Origin: JBKJZO01 sp046715235
Lineage (GTDB): Bacteria > Actinomycetota > Actinomycetes > BP-191
NCBI GenBank assembly: GCA_046715235.1
Contig: JBKJZO010000165.1
Coordinates: 1 to 7,331 of the forward strand
Direction of reading: 5' to 3'
Length of the DNA stretch: 7,331 nucleotides
Position 1 is the stretch's first letter; each line of letters begins with the position of its first letter. Of the stretch, positions 1-6,060 are shown in pieces. The translations under genes and the position numbers were made by a program. The notes beneath the pieces are model-generated. The model was not told the origin of the DNA, did no database searches, and saw only the letters and a program-made list of their open reading frames with translations.

Positions 1-1
1 C

Positions 2-937
2 CCATGCTCCGGCTGCGTCGCGCCGTACGTCCCGAGCCCCAGGACCATGCGGATGCTCGGCCTGGTCGACGCTGACATCAAGCACGCCAACCTGCTCCGC
101 GGGCGTGGCTGCAACGACTGCGGCCAGACCGGCTACAAGGGCCGCGTCGGCATTTACGAAGTCCTGCCGGTTACGGCCGGAGTGCGTAGCGCCCTGATCC
201 ACAGCCCGACCGAGACTGACATCCTGGCGGCCGCGCAGGCGGCTGGGATGATCTCGCTGCGCGCGGCCGGATTGCTCAAGGCGCTCCGCGGCGAGACGAC
301 CCTTGAGGAGATCCTGCGCGTCACGCACGTCGACGTCGCGGATGGCAAGAGCTGCCCGGCCTGCGATCGCGGCCTGAACAACGACATGGTGTGCTGCCCT
401 TGGTGCGGCACCGACGTCGGACGCGGCGACTGCGAGAAGTGCGCCAAGCCCCTCGACGCCGACTGGCGGGTCTGTCCTTACTGCAAGACCGAGGCCGCCC
501 AGTTGCCGGTGGGACTGCGGCCGGTGCCGCTGCCCGAAGAGACCGGTGCCCGGCGCAGGGTGCTCGTCGTCGACGACGACCCCTCGGTATGCGGCTTCGT
601 CGCCGCCGCGCTCGCCGGCGAATGCGAAGTTCTCACAGCGGGTACGGCGGAACTCGCCCTGCGCATCGCGGCCACCGAAGACATCGGCGGTGTCATCCTT
701 GACCTGGTTCTGCCCGACCTGTCGGGAATCGAGTTGGCTCGCCTGCTTCGTGCCGACAACAGAACCGCCCTCTTGCCGCTGATGATGCTCACCGGAACCG
801 ACGACCGGCGAACCGAAACCGAAGCGTTGCTCGCCGGCGCCGACGACTACCTGACCAAGCCGATCGACCCGACGGTGCTCTCGGAGCGCCTTCTCGGGAT
901 GCTCGACAAGCACTCGAGGCACAGCGCCGGCCGGTAA
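2..937 (+). CDS. GspE/PilB-type ATPase C-terminus fused to double zinc ribbon and response-regulator receiver (5' end outside window)
   Basis: The reading frame is open from the left edge, so this is the last 311 residues of a longer protein; the Walker motifs of the ATPase would lie outside. Residues 1-115 match the C-terminal end of GspE/PulE/PilB ATPases, which power type II secretion or type IV pilus assembly: a CxxC pair (Cys2, Cys5), a second pair (Cys37, Cys40) in GCNDCGQTGYKGRVGIYEVL, then a GMxxLRxxGLxK-like stretch ending in EEILRVT. Residues 118-161 hold four more Cys pairs (118/121, 132/135, 144/147, 158/161), a DZANK-like double zinc ribbon. Residues 185-305 form a complete CheY-like receiver with the acidic pair Asp191/Asp192, phosphoacceptor Asp234, Thr264 and Lys286. 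The last domain suggests that phosphorylation adjusts motor activity (inference). The ATG at 47 is internal to the ATPase domain and is not the start. No pilT- or pilC-like gene follows. Confidence 0.88.
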   Translation, partial: PCSGCVAPYVPSPRTMRMLGLVDADIKHANLLRGRGCNDCGQTGYKGRVGIYEVLPVTAGVRSALIHSPTETDILAAAQAAGMISLRAAGLLKALRGETTLEEILRVTHVDVADGKSCPACDRGLNNDMVCCPWCGTDVGRGDCEKCAKPLDADWRVCPYCKTEAAQLPVGLRPVPLPEETGARRRVLVVDDDPSVCGFVAAALAGECEVLTAGTAELALRIAATEDIGGVILDLVLPDLSGIELARLLRADNRTALLPLMMLTGTDDRRTETEALLAGADDYLTKPIDPTVLSERLLGMLDKHSRHSAGR

Positions 938-939
938 CA

Positions 940-956
940 GCGGGCTGCGGGCCCGC
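940..956. terminator. Possible bidirectional hairpin between convergent genes
   Basis: GCGGGC (940-945) and GCCCGC (951-956) can form a 6-bp all-GC stem with a 5-nt loop. It lies just after the stop of the ATPase/receiver gene and before the end of the convergent MarR gene. There is no T tract on either side, so termination is only a guess from position. Confidence 0.3.
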
Positions 957-959
957 CGC

Positions 960-983
960 GCTAGTCGGCCAGCTAGTCGGCGG
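960..983. repeat. 12-bp tandem near-duplication spanning the MarR stop codon
   Basis: The 10-mer GCTAGTCGGC occurs at 960-969 and again at 972-981, a period of 12 bp. On the minus strand this duplicates the last codons and TAG stop of the MarR gene in frame, giving GAC TAG CTG GCC GAC TAG. The coding effect is only a second in-frame stop four codons downstream of the first. Confidence 0.6.
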
Positions 984-1416
984 TGATGAGCGTCATCAGA
1001 GTGTTGAGGTGCTCGACGTCGACGAGGGCCAGCTTTCCCGTCACATGCGTGTGAACACCGCGCAGGAGAGTTCCCGTGCACTCTTTGAGTCGCGCATGAC
1101 CAGGCTCAGTCAGCTGGGCGTAGGTCACGCGCAAGTCGGTTGCGCACGTCGCCCGCTCGATCAGCCCGTCGCTCTGCATCCGGTCGACGAGCCTGGTCAT
1201 GCCGCTGCGCGACAGGAAGACGCCCTCCGCGAGATCGGACATGCGCAGCCGACGTTCTGGGGCTTCGAACAGCCGAACCAGAACGGTGTACTCCGGCAAC
1301 GAGATCTGATGCTGCGCCAGCAACTCGCACTCGATCCGCCTGGTAGCGGTCGCATGCGCACGCATGAACTCCCGCCACGCGTCGATCTCCAGTTTCGTCA
1401 CTCGCTGCGTAGCCAT
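973..1416 (-). CDS. MarR-family winged-helix transcriptional regulator
   Basis: A 147-residue protein of usual MarR length. Family features in order: N-terminal dimerisation helix (about residues 8-35), helix-turn-helix with recognition helix around SRSGMTRLVDRM (69-80), and wing containing GLIERATCATDLRVTYAQLT (84-103), which fits the conserved GLIxR...D.R...LT..G pattern. MarR proteins bind as dimers to inverted repeats and often repress themselves and a divergent gene, being released by small ligands or oxidation. Cys30, Cys91 and Cys113 are present, but none sits at the extreme N-terminal position used by OhrR sensors, so redox sensing is not implied. It diverges from the YceI-family gene across 109 bp holding clear repeats, so it probably controls that gene and itself (inference). 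The ATG start gives a normal MarR N-terminus; the upstream Shine-Dalgarno-like sequence is weak. The ligand cannot be read from sequence. Confidence 0.92.
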   Translation of the reverse strand: MATQRVTKLEIDAWREFMRAHATATRRIECELLAQHQISLPEYTVLVRLFEAPERRLRMSDLAEGVFLSRSGMTRLVDRMQSDGLIERATCATDLRVTYAQLTEPGHARLKECTGTLLRGVHTHVTGKLALVDVEHLNTLMTLITAD

Positions 1417-1433
1417 GAGGAAACCCTACCGCT

Positions 1434-1477
1434 GGAATGTAGTTGCGCGAGCAAGGGAATGTAGTTGCACGAGCAAC
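1434..1477. promoter_or_regulatory. Tandem repeated operator candidate between MarR and YceI genes
   Basis: A 21-bp sequence occurs twice, at 1434-1454 and 1456-1476, with one mismatch (GTTGCGCGAGCAA versus GTTGCACGAGCAA). The period is 22 bp, about two helical turns. Each copy contains an inverted repeat: TTGC-N4-GCAA at 1443-1454 and GTTGC-N4-GCAAC at 1464-1477. Its place directly upstream of the MarR start makes it a likely binding site for that regulator (inference). A further CAAC-A-GTTG palindrome overlaps at 1474-1482. Confidence 0.7.
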
Positions 1478-1492
1478 AGTTGGAACGAGGGC

Positions 1493-1508
1493 AGTTGCAT
1501 ACACAACT
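1493..1508. promoter_or_regulatory. Third inverted repeat upstream of the YceI gene
   Basis: AGTTG (1493-1497) and CAACT (1504-1508) are perfect inverted arms around a 6-nt spacer. The AGTTGC half-site is shared with the two upstream tandem copies, but the arm spacing differs (6 rather than 4). It lies 17 bp before the YceI start codon, where a bound repressor would block transcription or early elongation. No convincing -35/-10 pair could be fixed for either gene. Confidence 0.55.
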
Positions 1509-1525
1509 AATCCCAGGGAGCAGCT

Positions 1526-2116
1526 ATGACAACCACAACGGCGACGCAGCCACTCACCGGAACCTGGACGTTGGACCCGGCACACAGCCGGCTCGGGTTC
1601 TCGGCGAGGCATGCGATGGTGACCACCGTGCGTGGCAGCTTCACTGACGCGTCCGGCGTACTCAACCTCGATGCCGACAACCCCACACAGTCGTCGGCGC
1701 AGATCACCATCCAGGCAGCCAGCTTCGACAGCGGCTCGCCGGATCGGGACAAGCACGTGCGCGCGGGCGACTTCCTCGACGTCGAGAACTACCCGACGCT
1801 GACTTTCGCTTCGAAGAGCGTGCGACCCGTCGGTGACGACGAGTACGTGCTTGCGGGCGAGCTGACAATCAAGGACGTCACGAAGAACGTCGAGCTCGCC
1901 ATCAGCCTGCTGGGCACCGAGACCGACCCGTTTGGTCACCTGCGCGCCGGCTTCAAGGGCTCAACCCAGATCAGCCGCAAGGACTTCGGTCTGACGTGGA
2001 ACATGGCGCTCGAGAGCGGGGGCGTGCTGGTCAGCGACAAGGTGAAGATCACGCTCGACGTCTCGGCCATCAAGGCGTCCGACGAGGTCGGCGCGCGGAT
2101 CACCCCGGCGGCCTGA
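1526..2116 (+). CDS. YceI-family lipocalin-like protein
   Basis: A 196-residue protein matching the YceI family along its length. Family landmarks: DPAHSRLGFSARH (17-29), a GSF(T)DASG stretch just after, RDKHVRAGDFLDVENYPTLTF (about 73-93), GELTIKDVTKNVEL (109-122) and an ISRKDFGLTWN segment (about 148-158). YceI proteins form a beta-barrel holding a long isoprenoid-like lipid; many are periplasmic. No signal peptide is seen here (the N-terminus is MTTTTATQPLTGTW), so a cytoplasmic location is likely, as is common for actinobacterial members. AGGGAG at 1515-1520 lies 5 nt before the ATG and supports this start. The adjacent divergent MarR gene and repeated operator suggest MarR control. Its 3' end overlaps the convergent ppk2 gene by 17 bp. 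The exact substrate and physiological role are unknown. Confidence 0.93.
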   Translation: MTTTTATQPLTGTWTLDPAHSRLGFSARHAMVTTVRGSFTDASGVLNLDADNPTQSSAQITIQAASFDSGSPDRDKHVRAGDFLDVENYPTLTFASKSVRPVGDDEYVLAGELTIKDVTKNVELAISLLGTETDPFGHLRAGFKGSTQISRKDFGLTWNMALESGGVLVSDKVKITLDVSAIKASDEVGARITPAA

Positions 2117-2930
2117 GCCTCTTGCGCAGCGCCGCCAGGTCGAGAGCAGGCTGGGGGTACTGCGGGTCAAGTTCCCGCAGTGTCTCCGTCAGGAGGTGCG
2201 CAACCGCCCAGTCGCGGTACCACTTGTGGTCGGCAGGGATCACGTGCCAGGGCGCCGCATCGGTGCTGCATCGACGGATCGCGGTCTCGTACGCCGACAT
2301 GTAGTCAGCCCACAAGGCTCGCTCGTCGAGGTCGCTCGGGTTGAACTTCCAATGTTTCGTCGGGTCCTCGAGGCGCGCGAGCAGCCGCTCGCGCTGCTCG
2401 TCGTACGAGATGTGCAGGAAGCACTTGATCATCGCGATGCCGCTCTCGGCGAGCTGCGCCTCGAACCGGTTGATTTCGCCGTACCTGCGCTCGATCACCT
2501 CGGGCGGCGCCCACCCGTGCACCCGCACGATGCCGACGTCCTCGTAGTGCGAGCGGTTGAAGACCCCGACGAAGCCTGTCGACGGCAGCGCTCGCCGGAT
2601 ACGCCAGAGGAATCCGTGCCGGCGCTCCTCGTCGGTGGGCGCCTTGAACGAGGTGACGCGGACCCCCGCGGGATCGAACGCGCCGACCACCTTCTTGACG
2701 GTGCCGTCCTTGCCGCAGGTGTCCATGCCCTGCAGCACGAGCAGTACGGCGCGCGTGCGCTCGGCGTACAGCCGCTCCTGGAGCTCGAACAGCGGCGGGG
2801 CCAACGCGTCGACCTGACTGCGGGCGAGCGCCTTCCCCGGGGCGCCGGGGGTCGACGCCGGATCGAGAGCCGCGAGCTCGAACGACTCGCCTGCCGCACG
2901 TAGCCGCTCGCGGATCGACGACTTCGCCAT
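2100..2930 (-). CDS. ppk2: PPK2-family polyphosphate:nucleotide phosphotransferase
   Basis: A 276-residue single-domain kinase that transfers phosphate between polyphosphate and nucleotides in the cytoplasm. Motifs: a PPK2 Walker A region, LQGMDTCGKDGT (66-77) with Asp70, Gly73 and Lys74; GVFNRSHYEDVGIVRVHG (122-139), the FNRSxYEDV block of short PPK2 enzymes; KCFLHIS (169-175); a lid-like region with EDPTKHWKFNPSDLDER (188-204); and PADHKWYRDWAV (232-243). Length and motifs resemble the class III-like short enzymes, some of which phosphorylate both AMP and ADP; the class here is inferred. Cys72 stands where Ala or Ser is more usual. The frame stays open to an ATG at 3128, but that extension would run 60 nt into mrp and looks unlike PPK2, so the start at 2930 (MAKSSIRERL), with GAAGGGCGG upstream, is chosen. 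It diverges from mrp and converges with the YceI gene. Confidence 0.92.
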   Translation of the reverse strand: MAKSSIRERLRAAGESFELAALDPASTPGAPGKALARSQVDALAPPLFELQERLYAERTRAVLLVLQGMDTCGKDGTVKKVVGAFDPAGVRVTSFKAPTDEERRHGFLWRIRRALPSTGFVGVFNRSHYEDVGIVRVHGWAPPEVIERRYGEINRFEAQLAESGIAMIKCFLHISYDEQRERLLARLEDPTKHWKFNPSDLDERALWADYMSAYETAIRRCSTDAAPWHVIPADHKWYRDWAVAHLLTETLRELDPQYPQPALDLAALRKRLRPPG

Positions 2931-2997
2931 CTGGCCGCCCTTCGCCGGGAGGCGCCAGGGTAGCGCCACACGGCAGCGCGCACGGTCAGCAGCCCTC

Positions 2998-3014
2998 GTA
3001 CGCCGACGTACACT
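2998..3014. promoter_or_regulatory. Short palindrome and -10-like hexamer in the ppk2/mrp intergenic region
   Basis: In the 138-bp divergent gap, GTACG (2998-3002) and CGTAC (3007-3011) form an inverted repeat around CCGA. It overlaps TACACT (3009-3014), a -10-like hexamer oriented toward mrp, 54 bp before its start codon. No good -35 box is visible. A second small inverted repeat, GGCGC-N7-GCGCC, lies at 2951-2967 on the ppk2 side. All of this is weak evidence. Confidence 0.25.
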
Positions 3015-3068
3015 CAACCTGCGCGACAGAACAGCCAGCGCAGCCCCCAACCCCGCTAGGACCTGTAG

Positions 3069-4199
3069 ATGCCCACGCTCGAAACGGTCACGGCAGCGCT
3101 TGCGACTGTGCAGGACCCCGAGATCCACAAGCCGATCACCGAACTCGGCATGGTCAAGAGCGTCGATATCGGTGACGACGGCACCGTCAAGGTCGCGGTT
3201 TACCTCACCGTTTCGGGCTGCCCGATGCGTGACCGCATCACGGCCGACGTGACTGCCGCGGTCGCCAAGCTCGACGGCGTCACCGGGGTCGAGGTCGAGC
3301 TCGACGTGATGAGCGACGAGCAGCGCGGCGAGCTGCAGACCAAGCTCCGCGGCGGCGCTCCGTCGCGCGAGATCCCCTTCGCCCAGCCCGGATCACTGAC
3401 CAGGGTGTACGCCGTCGCGTCCGGCAAGGGCGGCGTGGGCAAGTCGAGCGTCACGGTCAACCTCGCGGCCGCGATGGCGGCCAGCGGACTCAAAGTGGGC
3501 GTGGTCGACGCCGACATCTACGGCTTCTCCATCCCGCGGATGCTCGGCGCCGAGGGCAAGCCGACCCAGGTCGAGTCGATGATCATGCCGGTGTCGGCGC
3601 ATGGCGTGAAGGTGATCTCGATCGGCATGTTCGTCGCCGACAAGCAGCCCGTCGTCTGGCGCGGGCCGATGCTGCACCGGGCGTTGCAGCAGTTCCTCGC
3701 CGACGTCTACTGGGGCGATCTCGACGTCCTGCTCCTCGACCTGCCGCCCGGCACCGGCGACATCGCCATCTCCGTCGCGCAGCTGATCCCGTCGGCCGAG
3801 ATCCTCGTCGTCACGACACCGCAGCTCGCCGCCAGCGAGGTTGCCGAGCGCGCCGGCTCGATCGCCCTGCAGACCCACCAGCAGGTCGTCGGCGTTGTCG
3901 AGAACATGGCCGGACTCGCCTGCACCCACTGCGGCGAGCACGTCGACGTGTTCGGTTCCGGTGGCGGCCAGGCGGTGGCCGAAGGGCTGAGCCGCTCCAT
4001 CGGCGCCAACGTGCCGCTGCTCGGCCAGGTGCCGATCGACGTCCGGCTGCGTGAGGGCGGCGACGTCGGCGTACCGCTGGTGCTCAGCGACCCCGACGCG
4101 CCGGCCGCGAAGGAGCTGCGGGCGATCGCGGATCGGCTGTCCTCGCGTGCTCGCGGCCTGTCGGGGCGCTCGCTCGGCCTCTCCCCCGCGGGCCGCTGA
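3069..4199 (+). CDS. mrp: Mrp/ApbC-family P-loop ATPase, Fe-S cluster carrier
   Basis: A 376-residue protein of normal length for actinobacterial Mrp. Residues 1-95 are an N-terminal MIP18/DUF59-type domain (DPEIHKPITELGMV at 16-29 and SGCPMRD at 49-55, including Cys51). The Mrp/NBP35 ATPase follows: deviant Walker A GKGGVGKS (119-126), VVDADIYGFSIPRMLG (145-160), Walker B-like LLLDLPPGTGD (221-231) and the cluster-binding CxxC pair Cys285/Cys288 within ACTHCGEHVDVFG. Family members dimerise, hold a bridging [4Fe-4S] cluster through the CxxC motif and pass it to apoproteins, using ATP. AGGAC at 3058-3062, 6 nt before the ATG, supports the start. The gene stands alone, divergent from ppk2 and convergent with tatB. 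mrp is also near the sigE-htrA-tatB cluster in mycobacteria (recalled knowledge), which supports the identification. Confidence 0.96.
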   Translation: MPTLETVTAALATVQDPEIHKPITELGMVKSVDIGDDGTVKVAVYLTVSGCPMRDRITADVTAAVAKLDGVTGVEVELDVMSDEQRGELQTKLRGGAPSREIPFAQPGSLTRVYAVASGKGGVGKSSVTVNLAAAMAASGLKVGVVDADIYGFSIPRMLGAEGKPTQVESMIMPVSAHGVKVISIGMFVADKQPVVWRGPMLHRALQQFLADVYWGDLDVLLLDLPPGTGDIAISVAQLIPSAEILVVTTPQLAASEVAERAGSIALQTHQQVVGVVENMAGLACTHCGEHVDVFGSGGGQAVAEGLSRSIGANVPLLGQVPIDVRLREGGDVGVPLVLSDPDAPAAKELRAIADRLSSRARGLSGRSLGLSPAGR

Positions 4200-4212
4200 C
4201 CCTCAGAGCGGC
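4192..4212. terminator. Shared hairpin between mrp and tatB stop codons
   Basis: GCCGCT (4192-4197) and AGCGGC (4207-4212) form a perfect 6-bp stem with a 9-nt loop. It includes the mrp stop codon and abuts the tatB TAA, filling the whole 13-bp gap between the two convergent genes. It could end transcription from both sides. There is no T tract, so a classical intrinsic terminator is not shown. Confidence 0.4.
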
Positions 4213-4566
4213 TTAGGTCGCGTCGGGGTCGAAGACCGGCGCGGGAGCATCCTGCGGCGCGACCGCTTCTTGCGCCGGTACGGCGACAGCTTGCTTTGCG
4301 CCGATCGGCCCGTCGTCAGCCGGCTCGTCGCCGAGCACATGCTTCTCGATGAACTTGCGCGGGTTGAGTGACGCGAGGTCGACGTCCTCGAAGCCCGGGC
4401 CGAGCTCCTCGCGCAGATCCGCGGATACGTCGGATGCCATCGACCTCAGCGTGCGGATCATGCGGCCCAGGTCAGCTGCGATCTTGGGCAGCTGGTCGGG
4501 CCCGAAGATGAGCAGCCCGAGAAGCAGCAGCATCACCAGCTCTGGCCAGCCGAGGTTGTTTAGCAC
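4213..4566 (-). CDS. tatB: Sec-independent (twin-arginine) translocase subunit TatB
   Basis: A 117-residue protein with TatA/TatB architecture: an N-terminal transmembrane helix (about residues 8-22), a hinge FGPDQLPK (21-28), an amphipathic helix (about 27-55) and a polar C-terminal tail. Glu9 in LGWPEL corresponds to the conserved early Glu of TatB, and the C-terminal segment ELGPGFEDVDLASLNPRKFI (54-73) is typical of actinobacterial TatB rather than TatA. TatB sits in the cytoplasmic membrane and, with TatC, receives folded twin-arginine precursors. The start codon is GTG (minus strand, 4566), preceded at 4 nt by GGAAGG (4571-4576). It lies 62 bp after htrA in the same direction, so it is probably the last gene of the rseA-rseB-htrA-tatB unit. 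The end of the protein is Ala/Pro rich and likely disordered. Confidence 0.95.
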   Translation of the reverse strand: MLNNLGWPELVMLLLLGLLIFGPDQLPKIAADLGRMIRTLRSMASDVSADLREELGPGFEDVDLASLNPRKFIEKHVLGDEPADDGPIGAKQAVAVPAQEAVAPQDAPAPVFDPDAT

Positions 4567-4628
4567 GTCGCCTTCCGCCCGCAGGGCCTGCCCGCAGTGG
4601 GCTCGGCGGCAAGGCTACCCGGCGCCTG

Positions 4629-6044
4629 TCATTCGCGCGGCCTGGCCTGCAGGACGAGTTCGGCAGTGGCGGTCTTGCCTTGGCGGCTGTACGTCACCGT
4701 GACCTTGTCGCCGACCTTGTGCGCGCGGATCTGCGTCACGAGGTCCTCGCCACCCGAGACCGGCTTGCCGTCCACGTGGGTGATCACGTCGTCGACTCTC
4801 AGCCCACCCACCGCCGCCGGGCCGCCGGGCGTGACAACGATAATGAGGGCTCCCGGAGTGGTGGACGCCTCTCGGGCGGCAGCTTCGTTGATCGTGTCGA
4901 TGTTGACGCCGATGTACGGGTGTACGACCTTGCCCGTCTTGATGAGCTGGTTCGCCACGTCGCTGGCCAGGTCTATCGGGATGGCAAAACCGAGGCCGAT
5001 CGACCCACCCTGGCCACCGAACTGACCCAGTGTCGCAATCGCGGAGTTGATGCCGATGACCTTGCCACTGGCGTCGAGCAGGGCGCCGCCGGAGTTGCCC
5101 GGATTGATCGCGGCGTCGGTCTGGATCATCCCGTAGAGCGACTCGGTGGCCGATATATCGACCTTGCGCAGGAGCGCGCTGACGATGCCCGTCGTGACCG
5201 TGCCGGCCAGGCCGAGAGGCGAGCCGATGGCGATGACCGGGTCGCCAACTTGGACCGTCTCGGACGTTCCGAGGGGGGCCGGTTTCAGCGGCGTCGTGGA
5301 CTGCACCTTGATGACCGCGAGGTCGGTCAAGGGGTCGGTGCCGACGATCGCCGCGTCCGCCTTGCCTTTGACGAGTCGTACCTTGATCTCGGTGGCGTCC
5401 GCAACCACGTGGTTGTTGGTGAGGACGTAGCCGTCGGCGCTGATGACCACACCCGATCCGCTGCCGTCGCCCCGCGGTGTCTTGACGGCGATCTCGACGA
5501 CGCTGGGGATGAGAACCTTGGCGATGTCGGCGATCGAACCCGGCGCCGGTTGCGTCTTGACGGGCGCGTTGGTCGCTCCGCCGCTCGCGGGCACTGTGGT
5601 CTCGCGCGCCGCAGCCGTTGTCGTCGCGGGTGGGTCGTCGTCGGTCACCGCGAGCGTGACCGCAGTGCCCACGCCGCCGCCGATGAGACCCGCGATCAGT
5701 GCCGCGACCAGCATCGGCACGCCGAGGGCCCCGCGGCGCGGCTCCTTCGCGAGCGGTACGGCGTACCCCTGCGATGAGTACGACGTCCACCCGGGCCCCT
5801 CGTACGACGACGCAGTGGTCGGCGCCGCGTCAACCGCCGGCAGGGGCTGTGTGGACTCAGTGCGCTCGTAGCCGGCGGGGTACTGCGTCGCCGGCCACGG
5901 TGCCGGTGCCGGTGACCCCGCCGGCTGTGACCACGGGTCCGCGGGCGGCCCGGCGGGTCGCTCCCACGGGCTGGAGGGCTGCGGGCTGGAGGGCTGCGGG
6001 CTGGTCGGCTCGGGCCCGGCGTCGGTCCGACGTTCGTCAGTCAT
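4629..6044 (-). CDS. htrA: HtrA/DegP-like membrane-anchored serine protease with PDZ domain
   Basis: A 471-residue protein of the trypsin-like HtrA family, for quality control of exported proteins. Order: a cytoplasmic Pro/Ser-rich low-complexity region (1-100), one membrane helix (about 109-134), a Thr/Ala-rich linker, a protease domain (about 168-365) with catalytic triad His212 (NNHVV), Asp241 (PLTDLAV) and Ser318 (GNSGGALL), and one C-terminal PDZ domain (about 375-465; PYIGVNI, GGPAAVGGLRVDDVI). The protease faces the outside of the membrane. A start 15 codons upstream (6089) would overlap rseB; the ATG at 6044 with GGAGAA at 6053-6058, 8 nt before it, is better placed. It follows rseB by 16 bp and precedes tatB by 62 bp. 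A 15-bp tandem repeat encodes PQPSS units near the N-terminus. Expression is presumably tied to the upstream sigma/anti-sigma pair (inference). Confidence 0.96.
   Translation of the reverse strand: MTDERRTDAGPEPTSPQPSSPQPSSPWERPAGPPADPWSQPAGSPAPAPWPATQYPAGYERTESTQPLPAVDAAPTTASSYEGPGWTSYSSQGYAVPLAKEPRRGALGVPMLVAALIAGLIGGGVGTAVTLAVTDDDPPATTTAAARETTVPASGGATNAPVKTQPAPGSIADIAKVLIPSVVEIAVKTPRGDGSGSGVVISADGYVLTNNHVVADATEIKVRLVKGKADAAIVGTDPLTDLAVIKVQSTTPLKPAPLGTSETVQVGDPVIAIGSPLGLAGTVTTGIVSALLRKVDISATESLYGMIQTDAAINPGNSGGALLDASGKVIGINSAIATLGQFGGQGGSIGLGFAIPIDLASDVANQLIKTGKVVHPYIGVNIDTINEAAAREASTTPGALIIVVTPGGPAAVGGLRVDDVITHVDGKPVSGGEDLVTQIRAHKVGDKVTVTYSRQGKTATAELVLQARPRE
5968..6004. repeat. 15-bp tandem repeat in the N-terminal coding region of htrA
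   Basis: GGGCTGGAGGGCTGC occurs at 5968-5982 and 5983-5997 without mismatch, followed by a partial third copy (GGGCTGG, 5998-6004). On the coding strand it encodes PQPSS units in TSPQPSSPQPSSP (residues 14-26 of HtrA). The unit is a multiple of three, so changes in copy number would keep the frame and only lengthen or shorten the disordered cytoplasmic tail. Confidence 0.9.
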
Positions 6045-6060
6045 TGCGCTTGTTCTCCAC

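Noticed and set aside
47..937. ATG at 47 as the true start of a stand-alone zinc-ribbon/receiver protein
   Set aside because: The frame continues to the left edge and the residues before it (PCSGCVAPYVPSPR) supply the first Cys pair expected in a GspE/PilB zinc motif.
1434..1508. Possible CRISPR-like or mobile-element repeats
   Set aside because: Only two copies with a 1-bp separation, lying between divergent regulator and target genes; operator sites explain them better.
1106..1939. Minus-strand open frame crossing the YceI gene, the operator region and part of the MarR gene
   Set aside because: It covers two recognised genes in other frames or on the other strand, and its product resembles no known family.
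2196..2903. Plus-strand open frame opposite ppk2
   Set aside because: Mirror image of the well-supported PPK2 coding sequence, with no ribosome site or recognisable motif.
2931..3128. Upstream 66-codon extension of ppk2 to an ATG at 3128
   Set aside because: It would overlap the start of mrp by 60 bp, is Arg-rich and unlike PPK2 N-termini, and the ATG at 2930 has a plausible ribosome site.
4680..5777. Long plus-strand open frame opposite htrA
   Set aside because: The Arg/Asp/Gly-rich translation matches no family and arises from GC-biased third positions of htrA on the other strand.
4615..5790. Long minus-strand open frame overlapping htrA in another frame
   Set aside because: Low-complexity Arg/Gly-rich product; the htrA frame carries the complete catalytic triad and PDZ domain.
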